This document shows, piece after piece, positions 10,388 to 19,975 of a stretch of 64,000 nucleotides of DNA (its first letter is position 1; each line of letters opens with the position of its first letter). A program made the position numbers and the translations under genes. Origin of the DNA: Fallopia convolvulus (lineage: Eukaryota; Streptophyta; Magnoliopsida; Caryophyllales; Polygonaceae). Under the pieces are notes generated by a model. That model saw nothing but the letters and a program-made list of their open reading frames with translations, was not told the origin of the DNA and searched no databases. The stretch covers positions 9,227,979 through 9,291,978 of the forward strand of contig OZ024733.1 in the NCBI GenBank assembly GCA_964016875.1. The letters run 5' to 3'.

Positions 10388-10982
10388 CAATTCGACGGAA
10401 AGGACAATTATTAAGTTTTCGGGTTTTTGGGTTAATTTTTGTAATTTCCTTAAGTGAAGGGGCTAACTTTGTGAGGTTGCTTTCTAGGTTATATGGTCGT
10501 CCCCCTCACCCTTTGTTGCTAGACTTGGACGAAATTTGCTTCTCTTTTCCTTGCATTTTCAATTCGAAGTTCTTGTTTTGTTTCGTTCAATTCTCGTTGT
10601 TCAATTGTTGGTGAGTCATATCCGACAATTTCGAGCATCCTAGTTTGTTTGAGAGCTTGGTGAGTCATATCCAAGTTATCAAGCATCCATATCCCCTTGT
10701 TCTCTCCATTTCGAACCATCATCCATCTCGGAGGTTTCTGCACCATCTCAGTAAATTCGACATAACTTTCAATCCGCTCATCATCTCGGTCTCATATTTT
10801 GAGGACTTCAACTAGACTCATAGATCTAACTTCTCGAATTGGAATCACTCAATTTCGAGTTCGGACGAGGAAGATCCAGCCAGTTGAAGACGGGTCAGTT
10901 GCGTGGTGTTTGTTGTCGGAATTCCTTGGATTCTCGTGGCGATCTCTTTGCACCATCATCCCCTCCATCGATCCGGCCATCA
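10057..10982 (+). repeat. 3' LTR of the CRM-like element
   Basis: 926 bp, identical by eye to 3450-4375. Its first 331 bases encode the end of Gag-Pol (stop at 10385-10387). It is followed by the target duplication GCTCT. Confidence 0.95.
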
Positions 10983-10987
10983 GCTCT

Positions 10988-11990
10988 ACTCTTAGGTTTT
11001 TTTAAAAATGCAAAAAATCAAAACGGTGGCATATTTGTAAATAAAACCAACTATGTACTCCTAACATAAAATAAAGAAAAAGGCTATTGAGACACCCAAT
11101 TCCCACGACTCCCGACCCTCACGACTGAAGCGAAACTAATCGCCCCCTCAAACGCTCCCTCCAAGAGAACCGAACGACATCTTTCTCACAAATTTCCCGA
11201 TTCTAGTTCGATCAAACGCATCCCTCTTACAAATTTTGATCGATTTCTCGTTCCGAATCTCCTTTGTCTATTGATCTTAGGAATTTTTGTTTCGAGATGC
11301 CTCCAAAAAGAAACCAAAAGGTAATTCAAAAACCCTAATACGCAAAACTTGGGTATTTTTTGTGCTTGGTTGTGAGAATTTGGTAGTATCCGTGTTTTGA
11401 ATTTGTTGATTAAAGGATTTGGGTATTTTTTTATGCTAAGTTTTGAGAATTTGGTAGTATTCTTGGTTGAGGAGCTTATGGCATCGTCTCGTCTGTACTT
11501 CTCCGCTTCTTCTTCTTCTTCTTCGCCCATTAGATCATTCGATTCATCTTTTTATCAGTATCCGTCAACGTGCCTGATTTGAGTGTTTGTTGGATTTGAT
11601 TATCTAAATTTCAATTGTTCCCTTTATCGATGATTTTAATTTGTTGGATCATTGGGATCTCCTTATTCTGATTTTCCGCCTCCTTCCTCTAATTTCAGCT
11701 TTGTGTTTTTCTATCTTGATAGTGTTCGTACGAGTTTTTGCTGGATGAATTTTTGCAGGTCCTTCTTTGATTTGGAAATTGCTTTCCCCGAATATTTTAC
11801 AAGAATGATATAAACATTGAACATTACACTAAAAGAAGTAATGATTAATCTGGTTTGACTAAGCTCAATATATTGAGATTGCATTTGCTCTTCAATGTTC
11901 CGATCTGTTGATTTGATGCTCTGCTCTGCAATGTGGCTCAAGTGTTGGTCGAATTTAAAGATGGGTTTTGATGTTTCTAGGAAACTTGTA
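10988..11990 (+). other. UTR-like segment of the TIR element with a possible short first exon
   Basis: The sequence resembles the 5' end of a plant gene: a C-rich leader (about 11090-11290) and then a short frame from 11297 (ATGCCTCCAAAAAGAAAC) that meets a splice-donor-like AAAAG/GTAATT at 11320/11321, followed by T-rich intron-like DNA with a (TTC)n run near 11510. No continuing exon could be found before the AAAAGTGCA repeats. It may be a gene fragment captured by the transposon or a remnant of its own gene. Confidence 0.3.
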
Positions 11991-12274
11991 TTTGCTATAA
12001 AGTGTAAACTAACAAAAGTGCATTATATAGTATGAAAAGTGCATTGTAAAGTATGAAAAATGCATTCTCATTTGTTAGTATTTTTCATTTATGATAAGTT
12101 CGGAAAAAGTGCATCCTTAAATGTGAAAAGTGCATTCCTAAATGTAAAAAGTGCATTGAAGAGTCTTAAAAATTGTTTTCACACTATATTGAGTTTTACT
12201 TCCTACATTGGATTGCAATAAAAATCCATACTTAATGAATTTATAGTGCATGTTTAAAGGCATAATTTAAGAAA

Positions 12275-12344
12275 AGCTTATTAGCTCAAATGGAAGAGCA
12301 ATGTGCTTACGCACAGAGATGTGGGTTCGAATCCTATATAAGCT
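12275..12344 (+). other. tRNA-like sequence, plus strand
   Basis: 70 bases with a perfect 7-bp acceptor stem (AGCTTAT/ATAAGCT), D stem GCTC/GAGC, A box TTAGCTCAAATGG, and a T arm with B box GGGTTCGAATCC. The anticodon arm is degenerate (TGTGC/GCACA leaves too small a loop). It is probably a tRNA pseudogene carried by the transposon. Confidence 0.5.
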
Positions 12345-12485
12345 AATTAGATCATGACCTTCTTTGAAAAATAGTGGTCAATTAGTTATTTGTCGCACAA
12401 CGATAAAATATAATTTCTTTTACTACCAAGCTAGTTAGGTTGAGAATAAATGCGTTAAGAATTAATTTGTGTACGATATCGTATT

Positions 12486-12556
12486 AGCCCATGTAGGAAT
12501 CGAACCTACATCTTTGTGCACAAAGCACACCGCTCTACCATTTGAGCTAATAGGCT
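12486..12556 (-). other. tRNA-like sequence, minus strand
   Basis: 71 bases with an acceptor stem of seven pairs, one of them G-U (AGCCTAT/ATGGGCT), D stem GCTC/GAGC, T stem GTAGG/CCTAC and B box GGTTCGATTCC. The anticodon loop CTTTGTG would place TTG at the anticodon, with one mismatch in the stem. It is an inverted, diverged copy of 12275-12344. It may be functional or a pseudogene; the overall match to a true tRNA family is weak. Confidence 0.5.
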
Positions 12557-13950
12557 ACTTGTACTAAAAGAAAAGTGCACACAATAGTATAAAATGCATA
12601 TCTTTTGTAGAAGTCCATAGCTTCATCCAAAATGGTGAAAATTTGACATTTATATGAAAAGTGCATTGCAAAATTGCTAACTAAATCAGTAAAGATCAGT
12701 AAAAGTGCATTGCAAATATATTAAAGTGAAGTACATAATAGGAAAAGTGCATTATAAAACTGCTAACTAAATCAATGAAAAGTGCATTGCAAAAAGATAT
12801 AAAAGGTGGTATTAAGTAGAAAAAGTGCACTACACAAATATAAAAAGTGCATCATTAACTGTGAAAAGTACAGTAAAAAGATGTTAATTCAAAGACTAGA
12901 TCATTTATATCCACCTTGAAGTCCAATGTCATAACCATTACTACCAAAATCACAATGTAATTAACTATCATATTTTTGTATTATGAGGCTGATTATAATG
13001 CATAAACTATGTTCTCTATAACAAATGAAATTAGATATACGGTCGAATATATGTTCTCTAAATACAAATGAAAAGTGCATTGTTAAGTATGAAAAGTGCA
13101 CTAGTAAGTATAAAAAGTGCATTCTCATTTGCTAGTATTACTCCTTTATGAAAAGTGCACTAGTAAGTATGAAAAGTGCACTAGTAAGTCTGAAAAGTGC
13201 ATTCTCATTTGCTAGTATTTCTCCTTTATGATTAGTTCAAAGTATCAACGGGAAGAGGAATTCATTGTTCAAAGTGTGTTATTAAGTATGAAAAGTGCAC
13301 TAGTAAGTCCAAATAGTGCATTATTAAGTCCGAAAAGTGCAGTATTAAATCCAAAAAGTGCAACGAGAAGAGGAATTCATTTGCTAGTATTCTCAATTGC
13401 TAGTATTGGCACATACTACACATGCCAATTCCAGTTATCCAGTAGTAGCTACGAGCGTAGATCAATCAAATCACACACTCTTCTACTAATTTGCTAGTAT
13501 TAAATGTCGTTTTTTTTGCTAGTATTATGTAGAGTTGGATTTGTGAATTCCTCTTCTACTCACAGACTCTTAGATAGTTTATAAACCCTAGAATTTCAAA
13601 TAACCTAACGAAATCACAAAAAGTGGGATAAAATACCACTTTTTACCATGGTTTTCGTTCAAGCAATGTAGGATCGGAACGAGACTCGCGAAATCACCGA
13701 ATCACCGTTGATGGAACAAGACTCGCAATCGCCGCCGAGACTCGCGAAGGAACGAGAGCAGTCTTCAATTCGTACCGATTCGCCCTCAATCGAGAGTTGT
13801 CTTCAATTCGTCCGATCGTCAATCTGTCCAGTTGATTCACCCCAAAAACAAAAAAAAGAGAAAAATGATTAATTAATTAGAGAGGGAAAAGACATAATAA
13901 AAGGAGAAAGAACATCAGCCCTTGGATCTCCTTGATCCAAGGGCCTAGAA

Positions 13951-13998
13951 TGCTCCTTCCGTTTCATACTAAGGGAGTGTTTTATGAGAACCAAACTC
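13951..13998 (-). repeat. Right terminal inverted repeat (48 bp)
   Basis: Inverse partner of 3367-3414, starting TGCTCCTTCCG and ending AACCAAACTC. Directly inside it a small palindrome (CTTGGATC / GATCCAAG, near 13920) is visible. Confidence 0.8.
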
Positions 13999-15801
13999 AT
14001 TATTACCTTAAGTAAATAAATATTTAATAATTTAAATAATATTATGTCTTGCTCTTCAAAATCTTATAATACTTAAAATAAAATAAAGTTCTTTTTATAA
14101 AGAATACTTGGATATTACAATTAAGAAATAATAATAAGGAATATCATTATTTTAACACCTCCACCTAAATTATTATTATAATAATTTAGTATTAGTTGTC
14201 TTATAGAAGAATTTAAGAGATATTTAAAACTTTAAGGATTAAAGAAATTCTTATTAAAGTTCACTCGTATCTATCATATCGTTAGGTCGAGTTCCGTTCC
14301 AACTAAGGCATCGATTACCGTTCCTTCGTTCGTAAACGCTCGCTAAGCTAAGGCAAGTGGAATTTCTCCTTGTAGCCTCGATATTTCGTTTCCGTGAAAT
14401 TTCTCGATGTTGGGAACAACATGTTTGCAAATAATAAATGAATCTAGGAATATCGATTGTTAGAAATAACGACCCAATTGTTATCATTATTCCACTATTT
14501 AATATTCGATAGGACTATACGCTAGTCTTGTTTGTGACCTTTCTTGTTTAAGATCTCTTTTCGAGATCGGTTTGGATGAAATAGTGAGGGGTGCGGGATT
14601 AACCCGACACCTCTATATAACCTACCAAGTCGTATGGCACCATGCCTAAATTCCGCGACTTTACGGATCATGATCCACAATCTGCTCCTGTTCGGAGGAG
14701 GGAGGTGCGCACCCTAGCTAGGTGCCGGAACTTCGTTCCATTAAGTGGACCCGGGCCCATTCATGGCCCCCCACACTCTTAAAAATCATTAACGTAAGTG
14801 AAAGTTTTATCACGACATAAGATAAGTGCCAAAGCACAATTAAAAGAAACTAAAACCGGGTCGGAATAGTACAACTTGTTTGGAAGACCACCGGGCTCCC
14901 GGTTCTTGAAACGATCGTCTTTCCAATCTAAATGCTTACATGGGCTTGTCTAAGGTGGGCGGGTCCTTAAGCGCCTTCGGGCCACCTCCCCTATCTGGAG
15001 CACCGAATAAGATGAGGTTGGTTGAGATCCGACAAGGGCGCGTGAGGTTTTCAAAACTTGTATGAATTAATAACGTTCCCAACATACCTTCCTACTCTAA
15101 GAAGTTCTACAGTCTCGTAGTTCTTCATTTCGAATTAAGAGTTATCTCATCTCGAGATTTACTTATTCCCGTCCTTGAAGCTCCACATAAAGTTTCTACA
15201 TCTCAAACACATCCCGATAATCTCTCTCGATAAGTTATAAATTACCATATTACCCTTGAGAATTTCCCTTCTCACTTGCTTAGTCTCTTTAGACTAATTC
15301 CGCTTTTCTGCATTTTTGCCTGGTATTTCTCACCCTTCACGACAAATGCCAGACTTTAGGAGGTTCACACCGAAGCTTTGAACACAAAGTCTAGAAAGTT
15401 CGAGACAAGTTATGCAAGGATAGAAGGTCAAGGCAAGACGACATTGATGGAAGAAAGGAAGGAATTTTCGAAGAGCAAAGCATTCAGAAGATAGTGCACC
15501 AACTCTTCTATTATAACCAAGTAAACCATCATCATATGTGTTGTCTTGAAGAAACATACTTGTATTTTAAATACGTCTTTTCAAACCTTTTTAATATGGG
15601 CTTCATTTCCGTTGCTACACCATTTGTAAACGACTCTCAATGTAATGAACGAATGTTCTTATCAATGAATAAAATTCCGCTTTTAATCATTTCTTCTTTA
15701 ATTACGTTTAATTAAATTATTTAAAGCCTTGGGTGACTTTGGACAGTAAAATCCGAGGTCACTGGCGCTAATACCCATCGTTGTAAAATAGGGGTGTTAC
15801 A
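13999..15801 (+). repeat. 5' LTR of the gag-only element, right part
   Basis: This continues the LTR cut at 3366 and matches 22290-24092. It includes a block with the words CCCTAGCTAGGTGCCGG and GGACCCGGGCCC (about 14710-14760) that recurs in all related LTRs here, and ends AAAATAGGGGTGTTACA. Confidence 0.85.
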
Positions 15802-15805
15802 ATTA

Positions 15806-15820
15806 TGGTATCAGAGCCGA
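15806..15820 (+). other. Primer-binding site of the gag-only element
   Basis: TGGTATCAGAGCCGA lies four bases after the 5' LTR and is complementary to the 3' end of initiator tRNA-Met, apart from its last bases. Confidence 0.85.
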
Positions 15821-17326
15821 ACGTTTTGTTTTCAAAACCGAAAATTTTCTAAATCGAAAATTTTCAAAACCAAAAGTCTTTGTTTTCAAACCAAAAATTT
15901 CTTCCTTAGAATTTTTGTCTCCTTCAACTTTAAGAAATACGTCTTTAAAAGAAAGTTCATGAATTAGACATTCTTCTTAAGAACTTTAAAAATCTTTTAG
16001 GATAAATGTGTAAATTAGAATTCTCTTCCCCAAGTTTCAAGTTTTACTTGATATACTTCAAGAATAAAAACTTCTTCCAAGTACTTTAAAGAAATTTCTA
16101 AAGTCATCTACTTTCATTGAAAGTTAAGTCAAAACTCATATAAGAATAACTTATAATTAAAAATTCTAAGACGATAAGTTCCTAGAGCCAGAACCTTTTT
16201 ATTTACAAAGTCTCATTCGAGAGTTTAAAAACCAAGTTCTACTAACGAGTTATCATACCGACGTCTTAGCTATAAACTTTATTTTTAAAATAAGTTCATC
16301 ATTTTTTTAACCAAAGAATTAATATTTAAAGAATTTTCTTTAAATGATAGTAGGATGAATTTATCTCCCCGAAACCCGAGATAGAAGTCGTATAATTAAA
16401 ACTCGCCTTCCAAGACTTAAAAGTAATTCATATCATATATGAAAGAAAATTTTCTACTCCAAAAGTTCCTCTTTTAATTTAAAGTCATTATAAAGTGAGC
16501 TTTTAATAGAGACTCTTAAAAACGTCATAATTCTTTAAGAAAATAAATGTGTTAGAAAAAAAGTTTGTTTTCAATTTTCAAAACTTTCTTCAACTATATC
16601 CTTGTTCAAATATAGAATTACGAATATTCTATATGAATGTCGATTAGTAGCCATTTACAGAAAATGGTTCGAACAGAAAATAAGTTTATGCTCATTGGGA
16701 ATTAGAAGAAGGCATGCCAATTAAAGGTAATGCTTATGTTTCCATAGAGCCAAGCTTACTGAGCCAATGACTCACGAGAAGATAGAAATTTCCAAAGAGG
16801 ACACCAAGGAAGGCTTAGTCAACTAAGGATCTAACATGTCTCCGCCTAGCCCGATCTCGAAACAGATTATCAAGAGGTATGTGAGGGTACAAACAATGGT
16901 CTAATAAAGAAATGGTCGAGAATTATGACCAGTGACGATTATATTCATCTGCCTACAAGTAGAAGTGACTTGCTCCGTCAACATATGGAACCTTCGCATG
17001 ATATTTGATGTTTGTCAACCGAATAAACAAACCATAATAAGGCTATGTGAAAGCCACATCAGGAACTTTTCTTCGCCTCCATTTTGATAAGTCAACACGG
17101 TGATATATGAAGATAGAAAGGATGTTGCTAGGACCAAGATTTTTTTTTACATGGATTATAAGTTCGCCAAGTTGCCCCTGTAGGCCTAGTAGGCCATAAG
17201 ATTGCTTCATTATTAAGACAGTTAGTGGAACGTGTCCCGATTCGTCACATTTGAAGTAGTAACTCGTCCATATTCGACGTTATTATTCCCAACCTTTGTT
17301 TTCCGTTATTAGGTTGGCTAGTCCTC
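15821..17326 (+). other. Leader and spacer of the gag-only element
   Basis: About 1.5 kb without a supportable coding frame: A-rich near the primer site, then mixed composition. I see only the expected untranslated leader and perhaps a decayed N-terminal part of gag. Confidence 0.5.
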
Positions 17327-18686
17327 TTGCACCTTGTTAATCATCTCTTCCTTGTAGACATTAGAAGGACATCAAACTTCCAACATTGCAAGATGATGAA
17401 CGCTAAGGGGAACAACAATAGGAGCACCTTTGATTGCAATCCCCCTCAAGATAAGGATGGAGGGTCTAAGCGTTCTAACCAAAATCAAGAGGACCCACAT
17501 CAAGAAGTTCCTTGCCTACCAAAGAGGGTGGAAAGTGATCCTTTAAGGATCAAAGCTACAAGAGTCCCCAGTGAACAATTCATTCATGAGATGTTTCAAA
17601 CTACATTGTCCAACAAGAAGAATATAGCGGGAGGAGGTCAAACTACCAATGCAAAGGATAATATTGTCCAGACTTCTTCATCAATAATTTTCTCAGATTG
17701 TGACAAGAACCGAGGAACTTTTTCCTCGATGGAGCCAGACATTTATGACGGTACAGGAAAAACCATCGGGATAGTCAGTTGGCTCTTGCAAATGGAGCGC
17801 CTCCTAATCACGCTTGAGTGCAATGAAGCGGAAAAAGTGCACCTTGCTTCTCTTCAGCTAAGGGGAGAAGCACGAGAATGGTGGGAGTTTTCAGATTTTT
17901 CGGAACAACCACGGTTGAATTGGGAAATGTTCAAAGCCAAGATATTAGATTGCTTCTGGGCGACTTGGGGAGAAGAAAAGCTCTACAAGACTCCTTACCA
18001 AAGGATTGGTGGGCCAAGCATACCCGAGACAGCAAAGCTTAAACCCAAATTGGAAGATGCCACAACTAGCATTTCCACCAAGGCAGGAGAATTCAACGGT
18101 TCCATGAATTGTTGAACCCAGATATCAAATCTCTGATAAGTTATCGCAATTGCACGACGTTGGAAGAATACGTGGATGCGGCACACATGGCAAAAGTTTT
18201 GTTCGAGGGAGCCCCACCAAGGATGGAAAATGGGGGACAATCTCATAAAAAGGAGAATGGCAAATTTAAGAGACCAATTTCCCCACAAAAGTCAGGATGG
18301 TCAAAAAAGGGAAAACTGGAGTCAACAATGACAACTACTGCTAAAGGGTCTGAATACCAAAAAGGTCATATAACTTGCCACGACTGTGGTGAATTGGGTC
18401 ACATTAATAGGAACTGCATCAAGCCCAAGAAGACTTGTTTCACCTGTGGAAAGGAAGGACATCTCCGTACATATTGCAGACAGAAGGGGATCAGTGGAGG
18501 CCAATTTCGTTCAAACTCAGCTTCTCAAAACCACCAAGCTTGAATAAGGTGGTCGGATCAGCTTCTGTGCATTCTACAGCTCAGAATAAAGGAAAAGGGT
18601 CGATGTCATTCCTGAGTCACGGTCAACAACTCTATGAGATTCACTATAGTGAAAAACCGTTTGCATCAGACGTTCCAGAGGAATAG
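17327..18686 (+). pseudogene. Broken gag gene of the gag-only element
   Basis: Three overlapping frames (17327-18115, 18109-18543 and about 18500-18686) together read as one Gag. A capsid-like core carries YDGTG, WLLQMERL, LQLRGEAREWWEF and W..FKAKIL. It is followed by two CCHC zinc knuckles (CHDCGELGHINRNC at about 18376 and CFTCGKEGHLRTYC at about 18435). The two knuckles differ from the single knuckle of the CRM-like elements and resemble Tekay/Del-type Gag. Frameshifts near 18100 and 18530 break it. No pol domain follows before the 3' LTR, so this is either a TR-GAG element by origin or one that lost pol. Confidence 0.8.
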
Positions 18687-19975
18687 TGGGATCCTCCTTC
18701 TTATCCAAGTTTAATGTTTGTAACCTTGTTAATCTTGCCTTTAAGGCATTTTTTGTATGCCATTAGTAGTTGAAAATCTCTAACCCTGCCTTTGACACTC
18801 TTCCTTGTAAGAATTTCTCTTTCTAAATTCTGTAATATGATTTTGGGTTATCATATTAAACCCTTTCGTGTCGAACCAAAGACCGTGTTCTATCGTTAAC
18901 TTAATATAAGAGAAAGTTCGAGCTAAACCCTGTTTTAACTTTATGACGTATTCATCATACCACTAAGTTCGCCTAAAAATGTTACTTTTAGACTATAATG
19001 AAATTATAAGTTTACAAATCAAAAGTTTTCAATATAGATTCATGGTGGAGAATAAGAATGGACTTTTACCTCCCATCTTGGCCACATGGTTGAGGTAGAA
19101 CTCCAGGTCTGGTTCCTATGAAGATATACACTTTAGGTGATTGTGTTGGAAATAGTTCCCCGATACTGATCACATTGGTGGAACGAAACCACACAGTCCC
19201 TCGAGTTTAACCTTGTTTACAAAACACTACATTCTTATAAGTACTATAATATAATATAAAGGGACGCTCGAACCACTTCTCGATAGTAAAATATATTCGG
19301 ACACGACATCCTAAAGATGATTACTTTTTCTTGTGATATAACCATCGCATATTCTAATAGTAACTTCTTTAGAAACCGTATTTCAAGATCCTTCTTCGAA
19401 GGCATGGTTTTCACATATTCAAAACTTCGATTCCATGTCAACAGTTATCGAATATCCATCTTAAAAGAATTCCTTCGCAATGACTCTATTCTAGAAGTAT
19501 AAAATGGATTAGTCATTTTCTTACTTGCTTCCTATAAGCACTTAAGTGCTCGTTTCAATTAGGATGCTTATTCTATAAGCAGCCCAACTTTTATGTTTGG
19601 GAAGGTCAGCCTAGAACTTCCGTAGGTATGACTCAAGCTAATGGATAAAACCGCTTGACCCCCGCCTACCTCGCTAGCAAGACCAATTGGATTACCATTT
19701 CTATCCCTTGATTTCGTTAAACCACATAAGTTCAAATGTGGGAATCTTTCTAAGGAATACTAAATTAACGATTCCTTAAGAAAAAGGTACAATAGTAATT
19801 CTTCTACTTGTACAGTCGCCTTAACTAAAGAACGAGATGTTCTTTAAGGGGGTACTAGACCCTTTGTTGTTTCCTCACAAGTTGTGAGCATTAGTAGCTA
19901 CTTTCCGTGTTAACCTTGTACCGCCCTAAGTCTTTCCTAGTTTCGGGGACGAAACTAATTTTAAGGGGGTACTAT
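18687..19975 (+). other. Non-coding 3' interior of the gag-only element, ending in its purine tract
   Basis: No reverse transcriptase, RNase H or integrase motif is readable in any frame. The last 40 bases carry TTTCGGGGACGAAAC, a phrase commonly seen just before the purine tract of Tekay-type elements, and then TTAAGGGGGTACTAT (19961-19975), the purine tract abutting the 3' LTR. Confidence 0.65.

Larger units (their letters stand above)
3450..10982 (+). mobile_element. Intact-looking CRM-like Ty3/gypsy retrotransposon
   Basis: The element is 7533 bp. Its 926-bp LTRs run from TGATGTGATTCC to GGCCATCA and look identical base for base by eye. The 5-bp target duplication GCTCT is perfect (3445-3449 and 10983-10987). 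A tRNA-Met primer site lies 2 bases after the 5' LTR and the purine tract AAGGGGAGGAGGA abuts the 3' LTR. A single uninterrupted Gag-Pol frame spans 5285-10387. Domain order (Gag, protease, RT, RNase H, integrase) is that of Ty3/gypsy. The integrase core style and a pol frame that continues into the 3' LTR point to the CRM (centromeric) chromovirus lineage. Identical LTRs imply very recent insertion. The integrase zinc-binding region looks shortened, so it may need help from other copies. Confidence 0.95.
12000..13370 (+). repeat. Dispersed AAAAGTGCA repeat field
   Basis: The motif AAAAGTGCA, or its close variants with T/C at the end, recurs roughly thirty times, spaced mostly 15-60 bases apart and often followed by TT(A/G)TAAGTATG. 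Between motifs the sequence is not a strict tandem repeat. The field lies inside the TIR element and is interrupted only by two tRNA-like sequences. Confidence 0.75.
3367..13998. mobile_element. Non-autonomous TIR DNA transposon (MULE-like, tentative) carrying a nested retrotransposon
   Basis: The ends GAGTTTGGTTC... and ...GAACCAAACTC form 48-bp imperfect inverted repeats that both finish in CGGAAGGAGCA. The intact relative of the target, the 3' LTR near 22290, lacks the insertion, which fixes the boundaries. Removing the nested element at 3450-10982 leaves about 3.1 kb. That interior encodes no transposase. It has a UTR-like 5' part with a possible short exon, over a kilobase of AAAAGTGCA repeats and two inverted tRNA-like sequences. 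The flanks ATAAATTAA and ATTATTACC do not form a clean target duplication, so the superfamily is a guess based on the TIR style. Confidence 0.7.

Noticed and set aside
3367..13998. Target-site duplication for the TIR transposon
   Set aside because: Neither 9-bp (ATAAATTAA/ATTATTACC) nor shorter flanks match well, so no duplication is claimed.
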